From Delphinus delphis (taxonomy: Eukaryota > Chordata > Mammalia > Artiodactyla > Delphinidae): a DNA stretch of 64,000 nucleotides. This document shows positions 14,271 through 26,456 of the stretch, one piece after another; within the stretch, counting starts at the first letter, position 1; every line of letters starts with the position of its first letter. The stretch lies in assembly GCF_949987515.2 (NCBI RefSeq), contig NC_082698.1, forward strand, positions 28,920,070-28,984,069, given 5' to 3'. Under the pieces are notes generated by a model. That model was not told the origin of the DNA. It ran no database searches and saw only the letters and a list, made by a program, of their open reading frames with translations. The translations under genes and the position numbers were made by a program.

Positions 14271-14640
14271 GTTCTTTCTTTATTATCTACTCTTCAGGTT
14301 TGCCCAAATCCAAATACTTGATATTCCTTCATAGATCCTTAACTTACTTTACTACTAATTTTTGCTCACACCATTCACTCGGTTATATATGTCCTTACTG
14401 CCTTTTGTTTTCTTAAGGCCCAGTTCAAATGTGGCCTGTCCTATAAAGACATCAGGAAGTCCCCAACTATAAGTGGTTCCTTTTTCTAAAACTTTCATAG
14501 CAATGCAATTTGCATCTCCCTGCACATTACATTCTTCTCTAAATTAGAGTTGTTACTTACCTGTTCTCCAAACCTCCATTTACCTCCCTATTCCACCCTG
14601 ACCATAAATTTTTAAGGAGAGCTCTCTTTTTTAATTTTTC
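14271..14640 (+). mobile_element. L2 LINE 3' fragment (right part)
   Basis: 'aaggcccagttcaaatgtgg' and the following 'ataaagacatcaggaagtcc' resemble the L2 3' end ('tcagctcaaatgtcaccttctcagagaggcc'). It continues the L2 interrupted at 13182. Confidence 0.55.
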
Positions 14641-14689
14641 CGTAAGCATGTAGTCAGGGATCAGGGAGTTTGTTGAGCAATGACATAAT

Positions 14690-14860
14690 CTGCTGTCAAT
14701 GGAAAAGCAAAATACTCAGAATTTAGAGATCTGGGTTCTGGTCCAGTCTCTGCCATCAGTCAATTTGATTTCTGTGAGTAAGTCTTCATCTCCCAGGAAG
14801 TCAGTGTTCTCATCAGTAAAGTAAAAGGGTTGGACTAGCTGGTTGTTTTCCAAACAGTGG
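14690..14860 (+). mobile_element. MIR SINE
   Basis: Core pattern 'gatctgggttctggtccagt ... agtaagtcttcatctccc ... tcatcagtaaagtaaaaggg' follows MIR. Confidence 0.6.
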
Positions 14861-16605
14861 TCTATAGATGAACGTCAGTGTGTGATGAAGTTTTCAGCAA
14901 TTGAGGATGAAATGAGAAAAAAGAAAAATGTAGTGAGTTTTTAATGAGGCTAAATTTATTTAATTTTTAAGTTCCAAGTTTACATCCTTCCCATATTTTT
15001 GGTATTAAAATATAACATTATGAAATGGTGCTGATAATTAGTGGTAGTAGCTATTTTAAGTGTCTTTATTTTGTTAAAGCAAATGACTATGAAAAAATGA
15101 GCAATCCTATTTTGGTGCCCTCAGTATTTATTGTTTTTGAAACGTTACTGGCCCATGAAATCTGTAAGTATGTGAATCACTGGCTCAGATGCTCTCCAAG
15201 TTTCCTCCCAGGGTTAACACTCTATAGTCTGTGAATTGTAGTTGGATCAGGTTTGGACACGAAACCCCTATGGAGAACCCAGGTGCTATAGCAACTGAAG
15301 TTTGGAATTCTACAAGAGGCTGGCTGCCTTTGTCTCTGTGGTCCACTGTTGAATCAGTACTTCAGGATGGTGGCAAGGACATGTGGCTGCCAGTAACCCT
15401 GCTCTGGGGGGAGATAGAAAGCTGGCCCTAATGCTCTGGCCTCTTTTAAGATCCTCAGAAAAGCTCTGAAAAACTACATAATTGAACTAAAATGTAGATT
15501 TTAATAACCTCCCCCCTCCCCAACCTTGAAAAGTTTTTAGTCCACACTTGACAGGGCAGTAAGGAACTTAACAGGTATAAGTTAAGGAAGTGGTGTCAGT
15601 TAATAGTAAGGAGCAATTTTTCTAAAAAGATGTATGTTTTCAGATATAGAACTGAGTTCTATTGCAGTAATGAAAGGACCATTTAAGAAAAGCTTATCAA
15701 ACTGTCCTCAGAATTGCATCATTCTATTTGCATTTCAGTCTTTATATCCATTCCAGTCCCCCAAGCACTGAGCCTGGCTGCTTTAGTGTTCAAGCAGACT
15801 TACTCAAGAGGCTTTCTGTATCTAATTTTACAGTAGCATATCTCTCGATTATTAACACATTAAAGGCAATATACTTCTAACTTAGAAATGTGATACTAAT
15901 TGGCTTTGGGATATTTTATTTAAAAAATATTTCCAAATGGGTCTATGAATTGTTCACTTTCTTTATTCAGGACTAAAGAAAACATTAATTCTGCCAGGAA
16001 AAGTTTGTCCAGCAGGGCAGAAATATTAGCATCTTGGAATTTACCTGTCAATCTTATATTTTCATGTCTTTTACCTAGAAACAAGCCTACAAGCTAATTG
16101 ACTTCTGTTCCTTTCCTCTTGGCCTCTCATTTTTCTGAACATAGAGACTCAAATTAAAACAAAGATAAAATTCCAGGGGAAACTGGCATTGATCAAGATT
16201 TGGATTAAATTAAATTAAGTGCTTTTTATTGAACTCAGCAGTATTAGTTATTAAAACCAGAAGGCTTTACCCTGGCTAGTGTAAAAAAAGAAAACAATGA
16301 CTCATACTGCAGCACAGATTTTATTGGGAACTTAAAGCACTCATTTTCTTTTATTTAATTAAAACTTTTGCAGACAAACATGTAAACAAGATCAGGAGTT
16401 GGAAAGCAGTGAGGAGTCACTCTTTCTGGGCTCTGGTGCTTTGTGGGTTCTAGCTTTCAATTATAGGAAATTTAGGGAAAAAATCTTGGAAGAAAATAGG
16501 AAGGCATAGTAGGATTTTCTTTTCTGGAGAGCATAAGTCAAACGAGTTGCCAAAGTGCTCCCTTATTTTTGTAGTGACTCTGAACTATGTATATAGGGAA
16601 AGGGG
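14861..16605. other. Unassigned non-coding sequence
   Basis: No gene. Short frames at 15025-15431 have no recognisable family. 14870-15190 ('acagtggtctatagatgaacg ... gaaacgttactggcccatga') resembles an old DNA-transposon-derived repeat, unresolved. Confidence 0.45.
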
Positions 16606-16609
16606 AGAA

Positions 16610-16805
16610 GGCAGCAACATAGTGTAGCATAAAGAGCATTAGCCAGGAAGTTAAACCCCCAAATCCTAGCTTTAGGTTCACTACTTAAAGGCTGGTTGGA
16701 CTTGGGTAAGACACTTAACCTCTCTGCTCCTGTTTTCTCATCTGTAAAATAAGGGGCTAGATTGGATAGTCCCTAAAGACCCTGCTCTCATTCTGTCACC
16801 TATTT
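16610..16805 (+). mobile_element. MIR SINE, well preserved
   Basis: Near-complete MIR: 'agtgtagcataaagagcatt', then 'gacttgggtaagacacttaa', 'cctgttttctcatctgtaaa' and the end region. Confidence 0.8.
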
Positions 16806-16869
16806 CTATGTTTTGTTTTGTGCTTTGGGTGACCACCATGATCTGCACTGAATATAGCAATTAACCCAG

Positions 16870-17885
16870 GCTGGCCCAGGCCAAATCTGGCCTGCAATCT
16901 ATTTTTTTTTTTTTTTAATTAACTAAAAAAGTCCATACTTTATTCAGATTTCCTTAGTTTTTACATATGTTCTTTTTCTGTTCAGGATCTCACCCAGGAT
17001 ACCATATTACATTTAGTTATCATGCCTTTTTAGGCTCCTCTTGATTGTGACAGTTTCTCACACTTCTCTTTGTTTTTGGTAACCTTGACAGTTTTAAGGA
17101 GAACTGTCATATTTTATAGAATGTCTCTGTATTGGGATTCGCTTCATGTCTTTCTCATGACTAGACTTAGGCTACCAGTTTGGGAAAGAAAACGACAGAG
17201 ATAAAGTGCCATATTATCATTGCAGCATATGAAGACTACATACTGTCAACATGACTTATCACTGTTGACGTGGACCTTGATCACCTGGCTGAAGTAGTGT
17301 TTGTCAGATTTCTCCACTATAAGGTTACTCTTTTTCCTCCTCTTTCCATAATATACTTTTTGGAAGGAAGTCCTTATGTGCAGCCCACACCTGAGTGGGG
17401 AGTTTTAATCCACCTTCTTGAAGATGGAATATCTACATAAATTATTTGTATTCTTCTGCATGAGAGATTCATCTCTTCTCTCTCATTTATTTATTCATTT
17501 AGTCATTTATTAATATCAGTATGGACTCATGGATATTTATTTTATTCTTTTGATTATAATTCAATATTGCTTTATTTCATTGCTCAAATTGTTCCAGCTT
17601 TGGCCATTGCGAGCTCTTTCAGTTGGCTCCCATATCCCTTTGACATATTCTGTGGTTGAGTTTGGGTTGCTGTTACTGTTGTAGTTGAACACTTCCTTTT
17701 GCCACCTGTTTTTGTAAATAAAATTTTAATGTAACACAGCCACACTCTTCTTTGACACATTCTCTGTGGCTGCTTTTGCATGACAAAGGCAGAGCTATGT
17801 CAGTGCAATAGAGACTCTATGGCTTGCAAAACCTAAAATAGTTACTATCTGACCCTTTACAGAAAGGTTTTCTGACTCTTGATTT
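16870..17885 (-). mobile_element. hAT-like non-autonomous DNA transposon split by old L1
   Basis: The right part (about 17695-17885: 'taacacagccacactcttct', 'cctttacagaaaggttttct') and the left edge (16870-16900: 'ggccaaatctggcctgcaat') are the two ends of one widespread mammalian repeat. In intact copies these join as 'ggcccgc...ctgtttttgtaaataaa'. The L1-derived block 16904-17690 separates them. I recognise the repeat by pattern but am not certain of its RepBase name. Confidence 0.5.
16904..17690 (-). mobile_element. Old L1 (L1M) 3' region nested in the hAT-like repeat
   Basis: It begins after a T run. 'cacccaggataccatattac' and the following ~600 bp match an old L1 3' UTR block. Part of the same block recurs at 22310-22350. 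No coding capacity. Confidence 0.5.
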
Positions 17886-18660
17886 AAACCATTCTCTATG
17901 TTTTCCATTGATGCATTATAGCTGTAACTTGATGGAGTATTATTTCCAGCATTTTCAGATTTAACTTTGTGTTATGTTTTTTTACTCAGAACATGATCTT
18001 GACCCTGAAGTTTAATCACTAATGGTATCATCAACAAGCCTTCACTAAACACTCATGAGTTTGGGTAGCTATGTTCCTTTGGCTATGACTGTTTCCTTAC
18101 CAGGGTACTTGACTAGTTGCAAGGTGCCTTTTCTGCCAGCAGTTTTTTCATTGAAAGGAAAATTTTAAATACCGAGTCTATTGTGTCTTTATTCCTTTTA
18201 CTAACTTGGACTAAAAGAATTCATATAACCAAGGTCTGAGTTATTTAAATGGCTACGTCTTTGAGAAATTCCTTGATGATAGCACTAGCTCTGCCCCCAT
18301 GGAAGCAGACAGGTAGAGAATTTGATGTGAAGAATGTTGAGTTTCATACAAGTTCATCAAGCTTATTTCATTGGTAAATTTACTCAAATTGGAACCAAAG
18401 GTTTCAGTAGTGAAATATGAGTACACTAGCTCACTTCTCTTAAGTGTTCTCTAAGCCATGTGTTCTGACCTATAGTGAGAGAAAATAAATCATCAGGCTC
18501 CATAGTGGTGTCATGTGTCTCAACATCTGGATTTAGACATAAATCTTATTTCAATATGGTTTTCACACTCCAATGTCATCATCTCACCAAATTAGTAAAG
18601 TTGTCCATAGAGGGTGATTAGAGAAATGGGGTGATTTATTTCAAATAATAAGTATATTAA
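17886..18660. other. Unassigned non-coding sequence
   Basis: Nothing recognisable seen. Confidence 0.45.
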
Positions 18661-18670
18661 AGTTCCAATG

Positions 18671-18877
18671 GGGCTTCCCTGGTGGCGCAGTGGTTGGGAG
18701 TCCGCCTGCCGATGCAGGGGACACGGGTTCGTGCCCCGGTCCGGGAAGATCCTACATGCTGCGGAGCGGCTGGGCCTGTGAGCCATGGCCGCTGAGCCTG
18801 TGCGTTCGGAGCCTGTGCTCCGCAACGGGAGAGGCCACAACAGTGAGAGGCCCGCGTACCGCAAAAAAAAAAAAAAA
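18671..18877 (+). mobile_element. CHR-type SINE, short subfamily
   Basis: Complete from GGGCTTCCCTGGTGGCGCAG to CGTACCGC plus poly-A (16). Flanked by agttccaatg (18661-18670) and agtcccaatg (18878-18887), one mismatch. Confidence 0.95.
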
Positions 18878-18887
18878 AGTCCCAATG

Positions 18888-21279
18888 AAGTAACATTAGT
18901 GTCATAAATTCGAATTTAAGTTAAACTGTGTAATAACACAGATATGAGTGGAGTGGACGAGGATAATACTCACATGCTTTCTCTGGTGTATTGAGACTGA
19001 TATCCTATATAACACCATGCACACAGGGGACAGGATTTGACCCACATTATAGCCTGATTCAGATTATAGCATAGTGGTGCTTTATAATAGAATTTTACTA
19101 TAAAAATAAAAATAATGGACTGAGAAAGTTAAAATTCTCCCAGGTACATTAAGCTTAGCGCGTAATATAAAGTCCTATTTCTTTTTCCTTTCACTGCCAA
19201 TCTTTTCAAATATGTAGTCTGTCCCATAGCCTCCACTTTCAATTCACACTCTCATTAGTTCCCTGAAATCTGCCTTTTTCTCTGATCACTTGCCTGAACC
19301 GTAAACTTGAAGATCACTATGACCTCCTAATTGCCAATTACAATTGTTTTTTCCCCAGCCTTAGTTTCCTTGATTTGCATGCAAATTTGAGAATGTTTTG
19401 CACCTCTGAATATGTGTGTGTGGTTTTTTTGTTTGCTTTGTTTGTAAAATCTAGTTCTTAGCCATTAGCTTTTGTCACTCTATGCAATTTTTGTTGCTGA
19501 TTTTGTTCCCTACTTGGCTCATAGCAGATGGTGGTCAAATCTAAATCTCCAGCTTGATTTTTTCCTGGATAATCATCTCCATCAAACATTTTCATGTGGT
19601 GTCTTGAGTTGTCTTAAGTTCAGTGTATCTTTGACCTGCTGTGCCCTTTGGGCAGAATGGAAGGAGAGAAAGAACTTGTCCTTTGATAATGATTAATGAG
19701 TTTACAAGGTTGGAGTCTCTTTAGTATCCTCTGGTGTCCAGGAGGTGTTACTGCAGCCTTATATGCACTGTGAAAGGGTAGAACGCATCTTTTGCATGAT
19801 TGGACCTCTTATTGTAGTATGGTAGTCTGGATACTAGGTATCTTTATCTGGCCTTTCAAATAGTGCATGCATGACTATCAAGGGGGAAGCACTGAAATTC
19901 AAGGCACAAATCCTTATGTACTCCTGAGAAGTGATGGGGAATTTCTGGAAGGCTGAGTGATCTGGTTCAATTGTTGGGTATGGGAAAAATGATTTGAGGT
20001 CTAGCATCCAGAACAGTTTAGAGCTAAACAAAGGAGGATCTATGTTTCCATAGATGTGAGACCAAGGTATGATGGTTATTTACAGTCATGTTCATGCCCT
20101 TCTTACAAGAAGCTTTCATAGGCAGATAGTGCTGGCCAAAAGCATATGAAGAAATCTGTGTCTTCTTTCATGTCTTCTACATCTAGAATTCTCCTCTAGG
20201 TTCAGCAAAAACTAGATGAGCTTTCCATCAGGAAGATATTTGAAGGCTATCACGGCGGGGGGGAAAAAAGCACTAAAATTTTTCTCATTTAATTTAGCAA
20301 AACTAAAGAAATAAAACCAAAAATTTCATAAAGTACCTAAAAGGAGAGTCTTTGGATGGCAGTATGTTTGTCTGTACTCCCTTAACCCAAATTACAGCTT
20401 TCTCTGTTCTTCTGGCCTGTGATGAAATATATCCAACTAAGTGCTGGCTTGACCTTCTGACATCAGGATAAAGACCTTGTTACATTTCAGCAGAGTTAAA
20501 CTCCTGTGTAGTTCAGTACCTGCAGGAAGGAATAGACCTCAGGAAGGAATGATTTGAACATGGCTAGTGGGAGTATTTTTCTTGTTGTATTAGAAATAAA
20601 CCAGTGCTCCTGATGGAAGGGAAAGGTCACTGTGCTGTGGGATGTGCCTTCTGTGAGATGAGGCTCTGACCACCAACGACACTTTTGCTTTTCATTACAA
20701 CAGAGGTGTTAACCACATCGTGCTGGCTGTGCTCCAGCCCACGCCTTTGCAGCCTTCTGCTTCTGCAGCCTTCCTTGTCTTCGCCTCAGCTGGCTGTAGA
20801 ATTCTTCACTTCCTGTCCTAAACTTTTGTGAGGTGTCATGGCTGTTAAACAGCTGCCATGTTGCAGGCCAGATGTCGCTGCACTTTAGTGTGCCTGAAAT
20901 GTTCCTCCTATGAAATATTAGATAGTTTAAAAATCTGTTTTGAAGGTTTGTAAAACACTTAGGATAACTTCAGATAAGAGGGCTATTTGTATATTATTAA
21001 ATTGTCCGTGAAAAATATGCCAAAGTATAACATACAAAGGGTGGAAATATTGTAGTCCCTCAGTCTCTTGATTGTGAAGATAAGTTGACAGCTATTTTGA
21101 GGGGAACAAGTAGGTATAATCCAATTAAGACTTTCAGAAATCTATAGCAAGGATTCTATTCAAAGGCCTTTAAAATATAGTCATTGCATGGTATTTGGAG
21201 TGACAAGGGTCTGTTTAGACTGAAGAAGGGACTTTATTTAGGAACAGGAAACAAAAGGAAGGAATAATGTATACTTATG
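18888..21279. other. Unassigned non-coding sequence (2.4 kb)
   Basis: No exon, RNA gene or confidently named repeat found on either strand. Only short chance frames occur. This is one of the longest repeat-poor stretches, so the best place to test for conserved non-coding sequence. Confidence 0.45.
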
Positions 21280-22017
21280 TTATTTAAAAAATTGTTTTAT
21301 TGAGGTATAATTTGCACCGAGTGAAGGACAAAGATCTGAAGAGAGCAAGTTTGATCAGTTTTCACAAATGCATACCCTTAAGTAACCCCATCTGTATCAG
21401 CACCCAGCAATTTCCATCACCCCAAGATAGTTTCCTTATACCCTTCGCCAGTCACTGCTCATACTGTCCCACCCTCACACAACCTCTGGTCTGATTTCTC
21501 TCACCATAGATTGAGTTTGACTTTTTAGGACTCCATATAAATAGACTTATGCAGCATGTACTTTTTTGCATCTGGCTCCTTTCAGTCAGCATAACGTTTT
21601 TGAGATTCATCCATGTTGTTGTTTGTATCAGTGATTTGTCTCTTTCTTTTGCTGCTGAGTACTTCATTATACGAATATACTACAGTTTGTTTATCCATTA
21701 TCCTGTTGACGGCTATCTGGATTCTTTCCAGTCTTTGGCTACTATGAATAAAGTTTCCACGGACATTCTTCTGGAAGGCTTATTTTAGACATACATTTTC
21801 ATTTTTCTCATATTACTATCTAGGAGTGGAATTCTTGAGTCAAATGGTAGATAAATGTATGTTTCATGCTTTAAGAAACCGTTGAACTATTTTCCAAAGA
21901 GTTTCTACCATTTTATACTCCCACCAATAATGTACAAGATTTCTGGTTGTTCCACATTCGCTCCAACATTAATTCTTTCTCATTTTATCAATTCTAGTCG
22001 ATGTGGAGTGGTACCTC

Positions 22018-22350
22018 ATTTTTTAAAACTTTTTATTTTCAAATAAGTTTGGATTTATAGAAGTTTCAAAACTTCTGTAAGTTTGGCTTCGAAAGTTCCT
22101 ATAAACCCTTCACTTAGCATCCCTTAATGTTAACATCTTACATCTCCCTGATACCTTGATCAAAACTAAGAGATTAAAATATGATGTTATGTCAATTATA
22201 CTTCAATAAAAAATTCAGAGATTACACTGTTACAGTACTATTAATTGATCTACAGATTTTATTTGGATTTCCTCAGTTTTTCCACTATTGTCATTTTGTT
22301 GTTGTTGTTGTTCTAGGATCCAATCCAGGATACCATATTGCATTTAATCT
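22018..22350 (-). mobile_element. Second L1M 3' UTR block nested in the first
   Basis: The old L1 reads up to 'gtggtacctcatt' and resumes at about 'ctcatcatggtttcgattt'. Between them lies 'ggatttatagaagtttcaaa ... ccaggataccatattgcatt', an L1M 3' UTR pattern related to 16904-17690. Repeated 'ctcat' at both joins suggests insertion. Confidence 0.5.
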
Positions 22351-22502
22351 CATCATGGTTTCGATTTAAACTTTTCTGGTGACTAATGATGATCGTTTTC
22401 TTGATGTGTTTATTGGCCATTTGTAGATTTTCTTTTGTAAAGTGTCCAGGTGTCTTGTACTTTTTGAGGGAGGATTATTTGCCTTTTTATTATGGATTTT
22501 TT

Positions 22503-22825
22503 AGAAAAATATTTTATTTATTTATTTATTTGGTTGTACCAGGTGTTAGTTGCAGCAGGTGGGCTCCTTAGTTGCAGTATGTGTGATCTCTAGTTGCAGC
22601 TGGTGGGCTCCTTGGTTGCAGCTCTCGGGCTCCTTAGTTGCAGTATATGTACTCCTTAGTTGTGACACGTGTGCTCCTTAGTTGTGGCTCACCGACTCCT
22701 TAGTTATGGCATGCGAACTCTTAGTTGCAGCATGTATGTAGGATCTAGTTCCCTGACCAGGAATTGAACCTGAGCCCCCTGCATTGCAAGCTCAGTCTTA
22801 ACCACTGTGCCACCAGGGAAGTCCC
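22503..22825 (-). mobile_element. CHR/Bov-type SINE, diverged
   Basis: Reverse complement of a tRNA-derived SINE ending in 'ccaccagggaagtccc'. The body is unusual: many repeats of 'ctccttagttgcag' rather than the normal block. Flanked by tattatggatttttt (22488-22502) and tatcatggatttttt (22826-22840). Confidence 0.85.
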
Positions 22826-22975
22826 TATCATGGATTTTTTTAAGGACTCTTTATTTGTTCTGAATATGGGTCTGTTGTCAGATATACATGTTGTGAATAT
22901 TTTTTTCCAGTCTATGGCTTGTCTATTTATTTTCTTAATGGTGTCTCTTGATGAGTAGAAGTGAATATTTATCTT

Positions 22976-23149
22976 AAGAGGGAAGTATGTTAGAGTTTCT
23001 ATGGATCAGAAAAAAGACTCAGATTTAATATTTTAAAAATTAATCTGGAGAGAAGAACATACAGTGACTTCTTCAAAGATATTGGTTGAACTAAGTTTGT
23101 CTGGACATTGAGATATAAACCTGAAGGGGAATATTTTAGGAACGGGCCT
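22976..23149. other. Unassigned short stretch
   Basis: Nothing recognised. Confidence 0.4.
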
Positions 23150-23390
23150 AATAATAATAATAGCAATAGTAATTGCTAGTACTTTTTGGGTGCTTACTAT
23201 GTAGCAGACCCTTTGCTTATTGCTTTATAGGTATTATTTCATTTTATTCTAACAATAATCCTATGATTATCTGCATTTAAAGGCAAGGAAACCAAGGCTT
23301 AAAGAAGTTAAATAATTTGTTCAAATTACAGTTAGAAAATGGTGAATTCAGGTAGTCTGACTCCAGAGCCTGCAGGCTTAATTTCTGTAC
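23150..23390 (-). mobile_element. MIR SINE
   Basis: Reverse MIR pattern: 'gggtgcttactatgtagcag', 'ggcaaggaaaccaaggctta', 'gtctgactccagagcctgca'. Confidence 0.75.
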
Positions 23391-24110
23391 TATCCGGACA
23401 GAAAGAAAGAAAATCTGTGAACTTCAGTGTGTGTGGCTGTGGTCATAGAAGCCAAGTAATACTGCTTCCTGATATCATTGCTGTGGCAAAAGGTGTATAT
23501 TGATAATTTTCTGTAAAACACTATTTTATCCTTGGGTAAAATAGATGATACCCTTCTACCTAGAGCACCATGTGTAATTTTTTTGGATACCAAACTTCAA
23601 AATGATGGAATCAGAAAGGTCGACTAAAATAATAGAGAGAGGAGGAGAATGTAGTGATGGAGACGTTCAAGGCCCAATTATGTAGATTGGAACTGATATA
23701 TGCGGTGGAGAGGGAATATAACCAATATATAAAAGCATCCAGAGATCAACAAAATGAGCATGGTCTTAGTCATTGAATCCCAGGACTGTAGCATAAGAAG
23801 ACTATCATTGAAGCTTCTTCCATGAATGGAATCTCAAGTAAAATAAAAGGAAAAGTGCTTTTATACAACTTATGGAACGTGTTAACTGAAGGGGTAGCAA
23901 AGGGTGAAAATACGTTCAGAGGAAAGATTGAAAGTTTCAATGAATGACAGTTCCACGGATTATTTAGAGGAACCAGGCTGTGACAGAGAAGGGACGGGGC
24001 TTTGAAGCTTATGTCCAAGAGGACAACTATGTTCGCTTTTAACAAATCTCAGTGTAAAACTTTAGGACATTCTGTATGCCTGAACAACTTGTCTTTTGAA
24101 GACAAGAATA
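23391..24110. other. Unassigned non-coding sequence
   Basis: No gene. 23590-24010 (tggagatgg-, 'gaggggta'-rich, purine-biased) resembles an old interspersed repeat I cannot name. Confidence 0.4.
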
Positions 24111-24119
24111 TGACTCTGT

Positions 24120-24450
24120 ATTTTGGTGTATGGCTCAGATGCCCTAGCCCTCTTCATCCTTTAAGACTCAGCTTTAAAAGCACCTCTTCTGTGAAGCCTT
24201 GCCCAACTTTTCCAGGAAGTCAGTTCCTCCCTACACAGTGCTGCTTCTTTTTTTTTTGGCTGCACCACGTAGCTTGTGGGATCTTAGTTCCCTGACCAGG
24301 GATCGAACCTAGGCCCCCAACATTGGAAGCATGGAGTCTTAACCACTGGCCCACCGGGGATGTCCCATGCCCTACTCAGTGCTTCTTGTAATTTTCTCTA
24401 TTTAAGCACCAATTACAGTGCTAGGCAATCTTACAGCCTAAATTTTTACT
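24120..24450 (+). mobile_element. L2 LINE 3' end interrupted by a SINE
   Basis: 'gtgaagccttgcccaacttt' and the preceding 'ctttaagactcagctttaaa' are L2 3'-end signatures. The element resumes after the SINE at 24367 ('cagtgcttcttgtaattttc'). Confidence 0.7.
24248..24366 (-). mobile_element. Short tRNA-derived SINE
   Basis: Reverse complement ending in 'ccaccggggatgtccc', only about 118 bp (head only). Flanks cctacacagtgctgcttct (24230-24248) and cctactcagtgcttctt (24371-24387) are a diverged duplication. Confidence 0.8.
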
Positions 24451-24549
24451 GGTAAGTTGTTGGGTGGCAAATCTTGAGGTCAAAGAGATCAATATGGGGA
24501 CAAAAAGGTATAATCGTCCAATGTATGCAGAACTAGAAAACTGAATATT

Positions 24550-24720
24550 AGTTAACTGTAATGATTCCCACCACAACTATTATCCCTATTGTGAACTAAG
24601 GCTCAGAGAATTTAAATAATTTGTCCAAGGTCAAACAGCTGCAAAGAAGTATAGCCAGGATTGTAACTCTTTGCTGTCTAACTTCAAACCCCATGCTTTT
24701 AATCAGTACAATATGAAGAC
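24550..24720 (-). mobile_element. MIR SINE
   Basis: Reverse MIR pattern 'aaggctcagagaatttaaat', 'gtccaaggtcaaacagctgc'. Confidence 0.65.
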
Positions 24721-24850
24721 GTTTTGACTCCTCTATCGCATTTTAATTTACTCCATACCTGGCTATCATGGAGAATACTTGTAGGGAAGAAGGATGTTAC
24801 TCCTTTCCTTTAAGTCCTTTGTGCTTCCTTAACAGGCATCATTCTACTCT

Positions 24851-25716
24851 TTTTTTTTTTTTTAACATCTTTATTGGAGTATAATTGCTTTACAATGGTG
24901 TGTTAGTTTCTGCTTTATAACAAAGTGAATCAGTTATATATATACGTATGTTCCCATATCTCTTCCCTCTTGCATCTCTCTCCCTCCCACCCTCCCTATC
25001 CCACCCCTCTAGATGGTCACAAACCACCTAGCTGATCTCCCTGTGCTATGAGGCTACTTTCCACTAGCTATCTATTTTACATTTGGTAGTGTATATATGT
25101 TCATGCCACTCTCTCACTTTGTCACAGCTTAGCCTTCCCCCTCCCCATATCCTCAAGTCCATGCTCTAGTAGGTCTGTGTCTTTATTCCCATCTTACACC
25201 TAGGTTCTTCATGACCTTTTTTTTTAATTATTATTTTTACTTTTTTTCTTAGATTCCATATATGTCTGTTAGCATATGGTATTTGTTTTTCTCTTTCTGA
25301 CTTACTTCACTCTGTATGACAGACTCTAGGTCCATCCACCTCACTACAAATAACTCAATTTTGTTTCTTTTTATGGCTGAGTAATATTCCATTGTATATA
25401 TGTGCCACATCTTCTTTATCCATTCATCTGTTGATGGACACTTAGGTTGCTTCCATGTCCTGGCTATTGTAAATAGAGCTGCAATGAACATTTTGGTACA
25501 TGACTCTTCTTGAATTATGATTTTCTCAGGATATATGCCCATTAGTGGGATTGCTGGGTCATATGGTGGTTCTATTTGTAGTTTTTTAAGGAACCTCCAT
25601 ACTGTTCTCCATAGTGGCTGTATCAATTTACATTCCCACCAACAGTGCAAGAGTGTTCCCTTTTCTCCACACCCTCTCCAGCATTTATTGTTTCTAGATT
25701 TTTTGATGATGGCCAT
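24851..25716 (-). mobile_element. L1 3' segment (non-inverted half of a twin-primed L1)
   Basis: A T run at 24851 marks the poly-A, then the 3' UTR and last ORF2 codons on the minus strand. The frame 25716-25249 has [18 protein letters not shown] and ends near YGI. The orientation flips at 25717. Left target-site duplication copy: tctactct plus Ts at 24843. Confidence 0.93.
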
Positions 25717-26446
25717 TCAGGCTCCCTGACTTCAGACTATACTACAAAGCTACAGTAATCAATACAGTATGGTACTGGCACAAAAACAGATATATAGCTC
25801 AATGGAACAGGATAGAAAGCCCAGAGATAAACCCACGCACATATGGTCACCTTATCTTTGATAAAGGAGGCAAGAATATACAGTGGAGAAAAGACAGCCT
25901 CTTCCTTAAGTGGTGCTGGGAAAACTGGACAAGTACATGTAAAAGTATGAAATTACAACACTCCCTAACACCATACACAAAAATAAGCTCAAAATGGATT
26001 AAAGGCCTAAATGTAAGGCCAGACACTATCAAACTCTTAGAGGAAAACATAGGCAGAACACTCTATGACATAAATCGCAGCAAGATCCCTTTTGACCCAC
26101 CTCCTAGAGAAATGGAAATAAAAACAAAAATAAACAAATGGGACCTAATGAAACTTAAAAGCTTTTGCACAGCAAAGGAAACCATAAACAAGACCAAAAG
26201 ACAACCCTCAGAATGGGAGAAAATATTTGCAAATGAAGCAACTGACAAAGAATTAATCTCCAAAATTTACAAGCAGCTCATGCAGCTCAATAGCAAAAAA
26301 ACAAACAACCCAATCCAAAAATGGGCAGAAGACCTAAATAGACTTTTCTCCTAAAAAGATATACAGATTGCCAACAAACACATGAAAGAATGCTCAATAT
26401 CATTAATCATTAGAGAAATGCAAATCAAAACTACAATGAGATATCA
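25717..26446 (+). mobile_element. L1 5' segment, inverted by twin priming
   Basis: Plus-strand ORF2 sequence; the frame 25947-26354 begins [20 protein letters not shown]. It ends at 'aatgagatatcat', which in an intact L1 lies about a dozen bases before 'gaatggccatcatcaaaaaa', exactly where the minus-strand half starts. The segments are therefore neighbours in the parent with a few bases lost, the twin-priming signature. Right duplication copy tctactcttt at 26447-26456. Confidence 0.93.
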
Positions 26447-26456
26447 TCTACTCTTT

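Larger units (their letters stand above)
21280..22975 (-). mobile_element. Old L1 (L1M) 3' end and ORF2 remnant, interrupted twice
   Basis: It starts with 'attgttttattgaggtataa', the reverse complement of an L1 3' end, and continues through ORF2-derived sequence ('gtgtttattggccatttgta', 'tctatggcttgtctatttat'). It is broken by an L1M 3' block at 22018-22350 and a SINE at 22503-22825. No open frame survives. Confidence 0.7.

Noticed and set aside
18671..18750. tRNA gene suggested by box A/B-like sequence in SINE heads
   Set aside because: The sequence is the tRNA-derived head of a dispersed SINE with SINE body, A-tail and duplications; no tRNA cloverleaf with a 3' acceptor stem follows.
18690..18905. 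Frames across SINEs (also at 35641, 46024, 55938)
   Set aside because: The same translated SINE recurs at each SINE copy; not genes.
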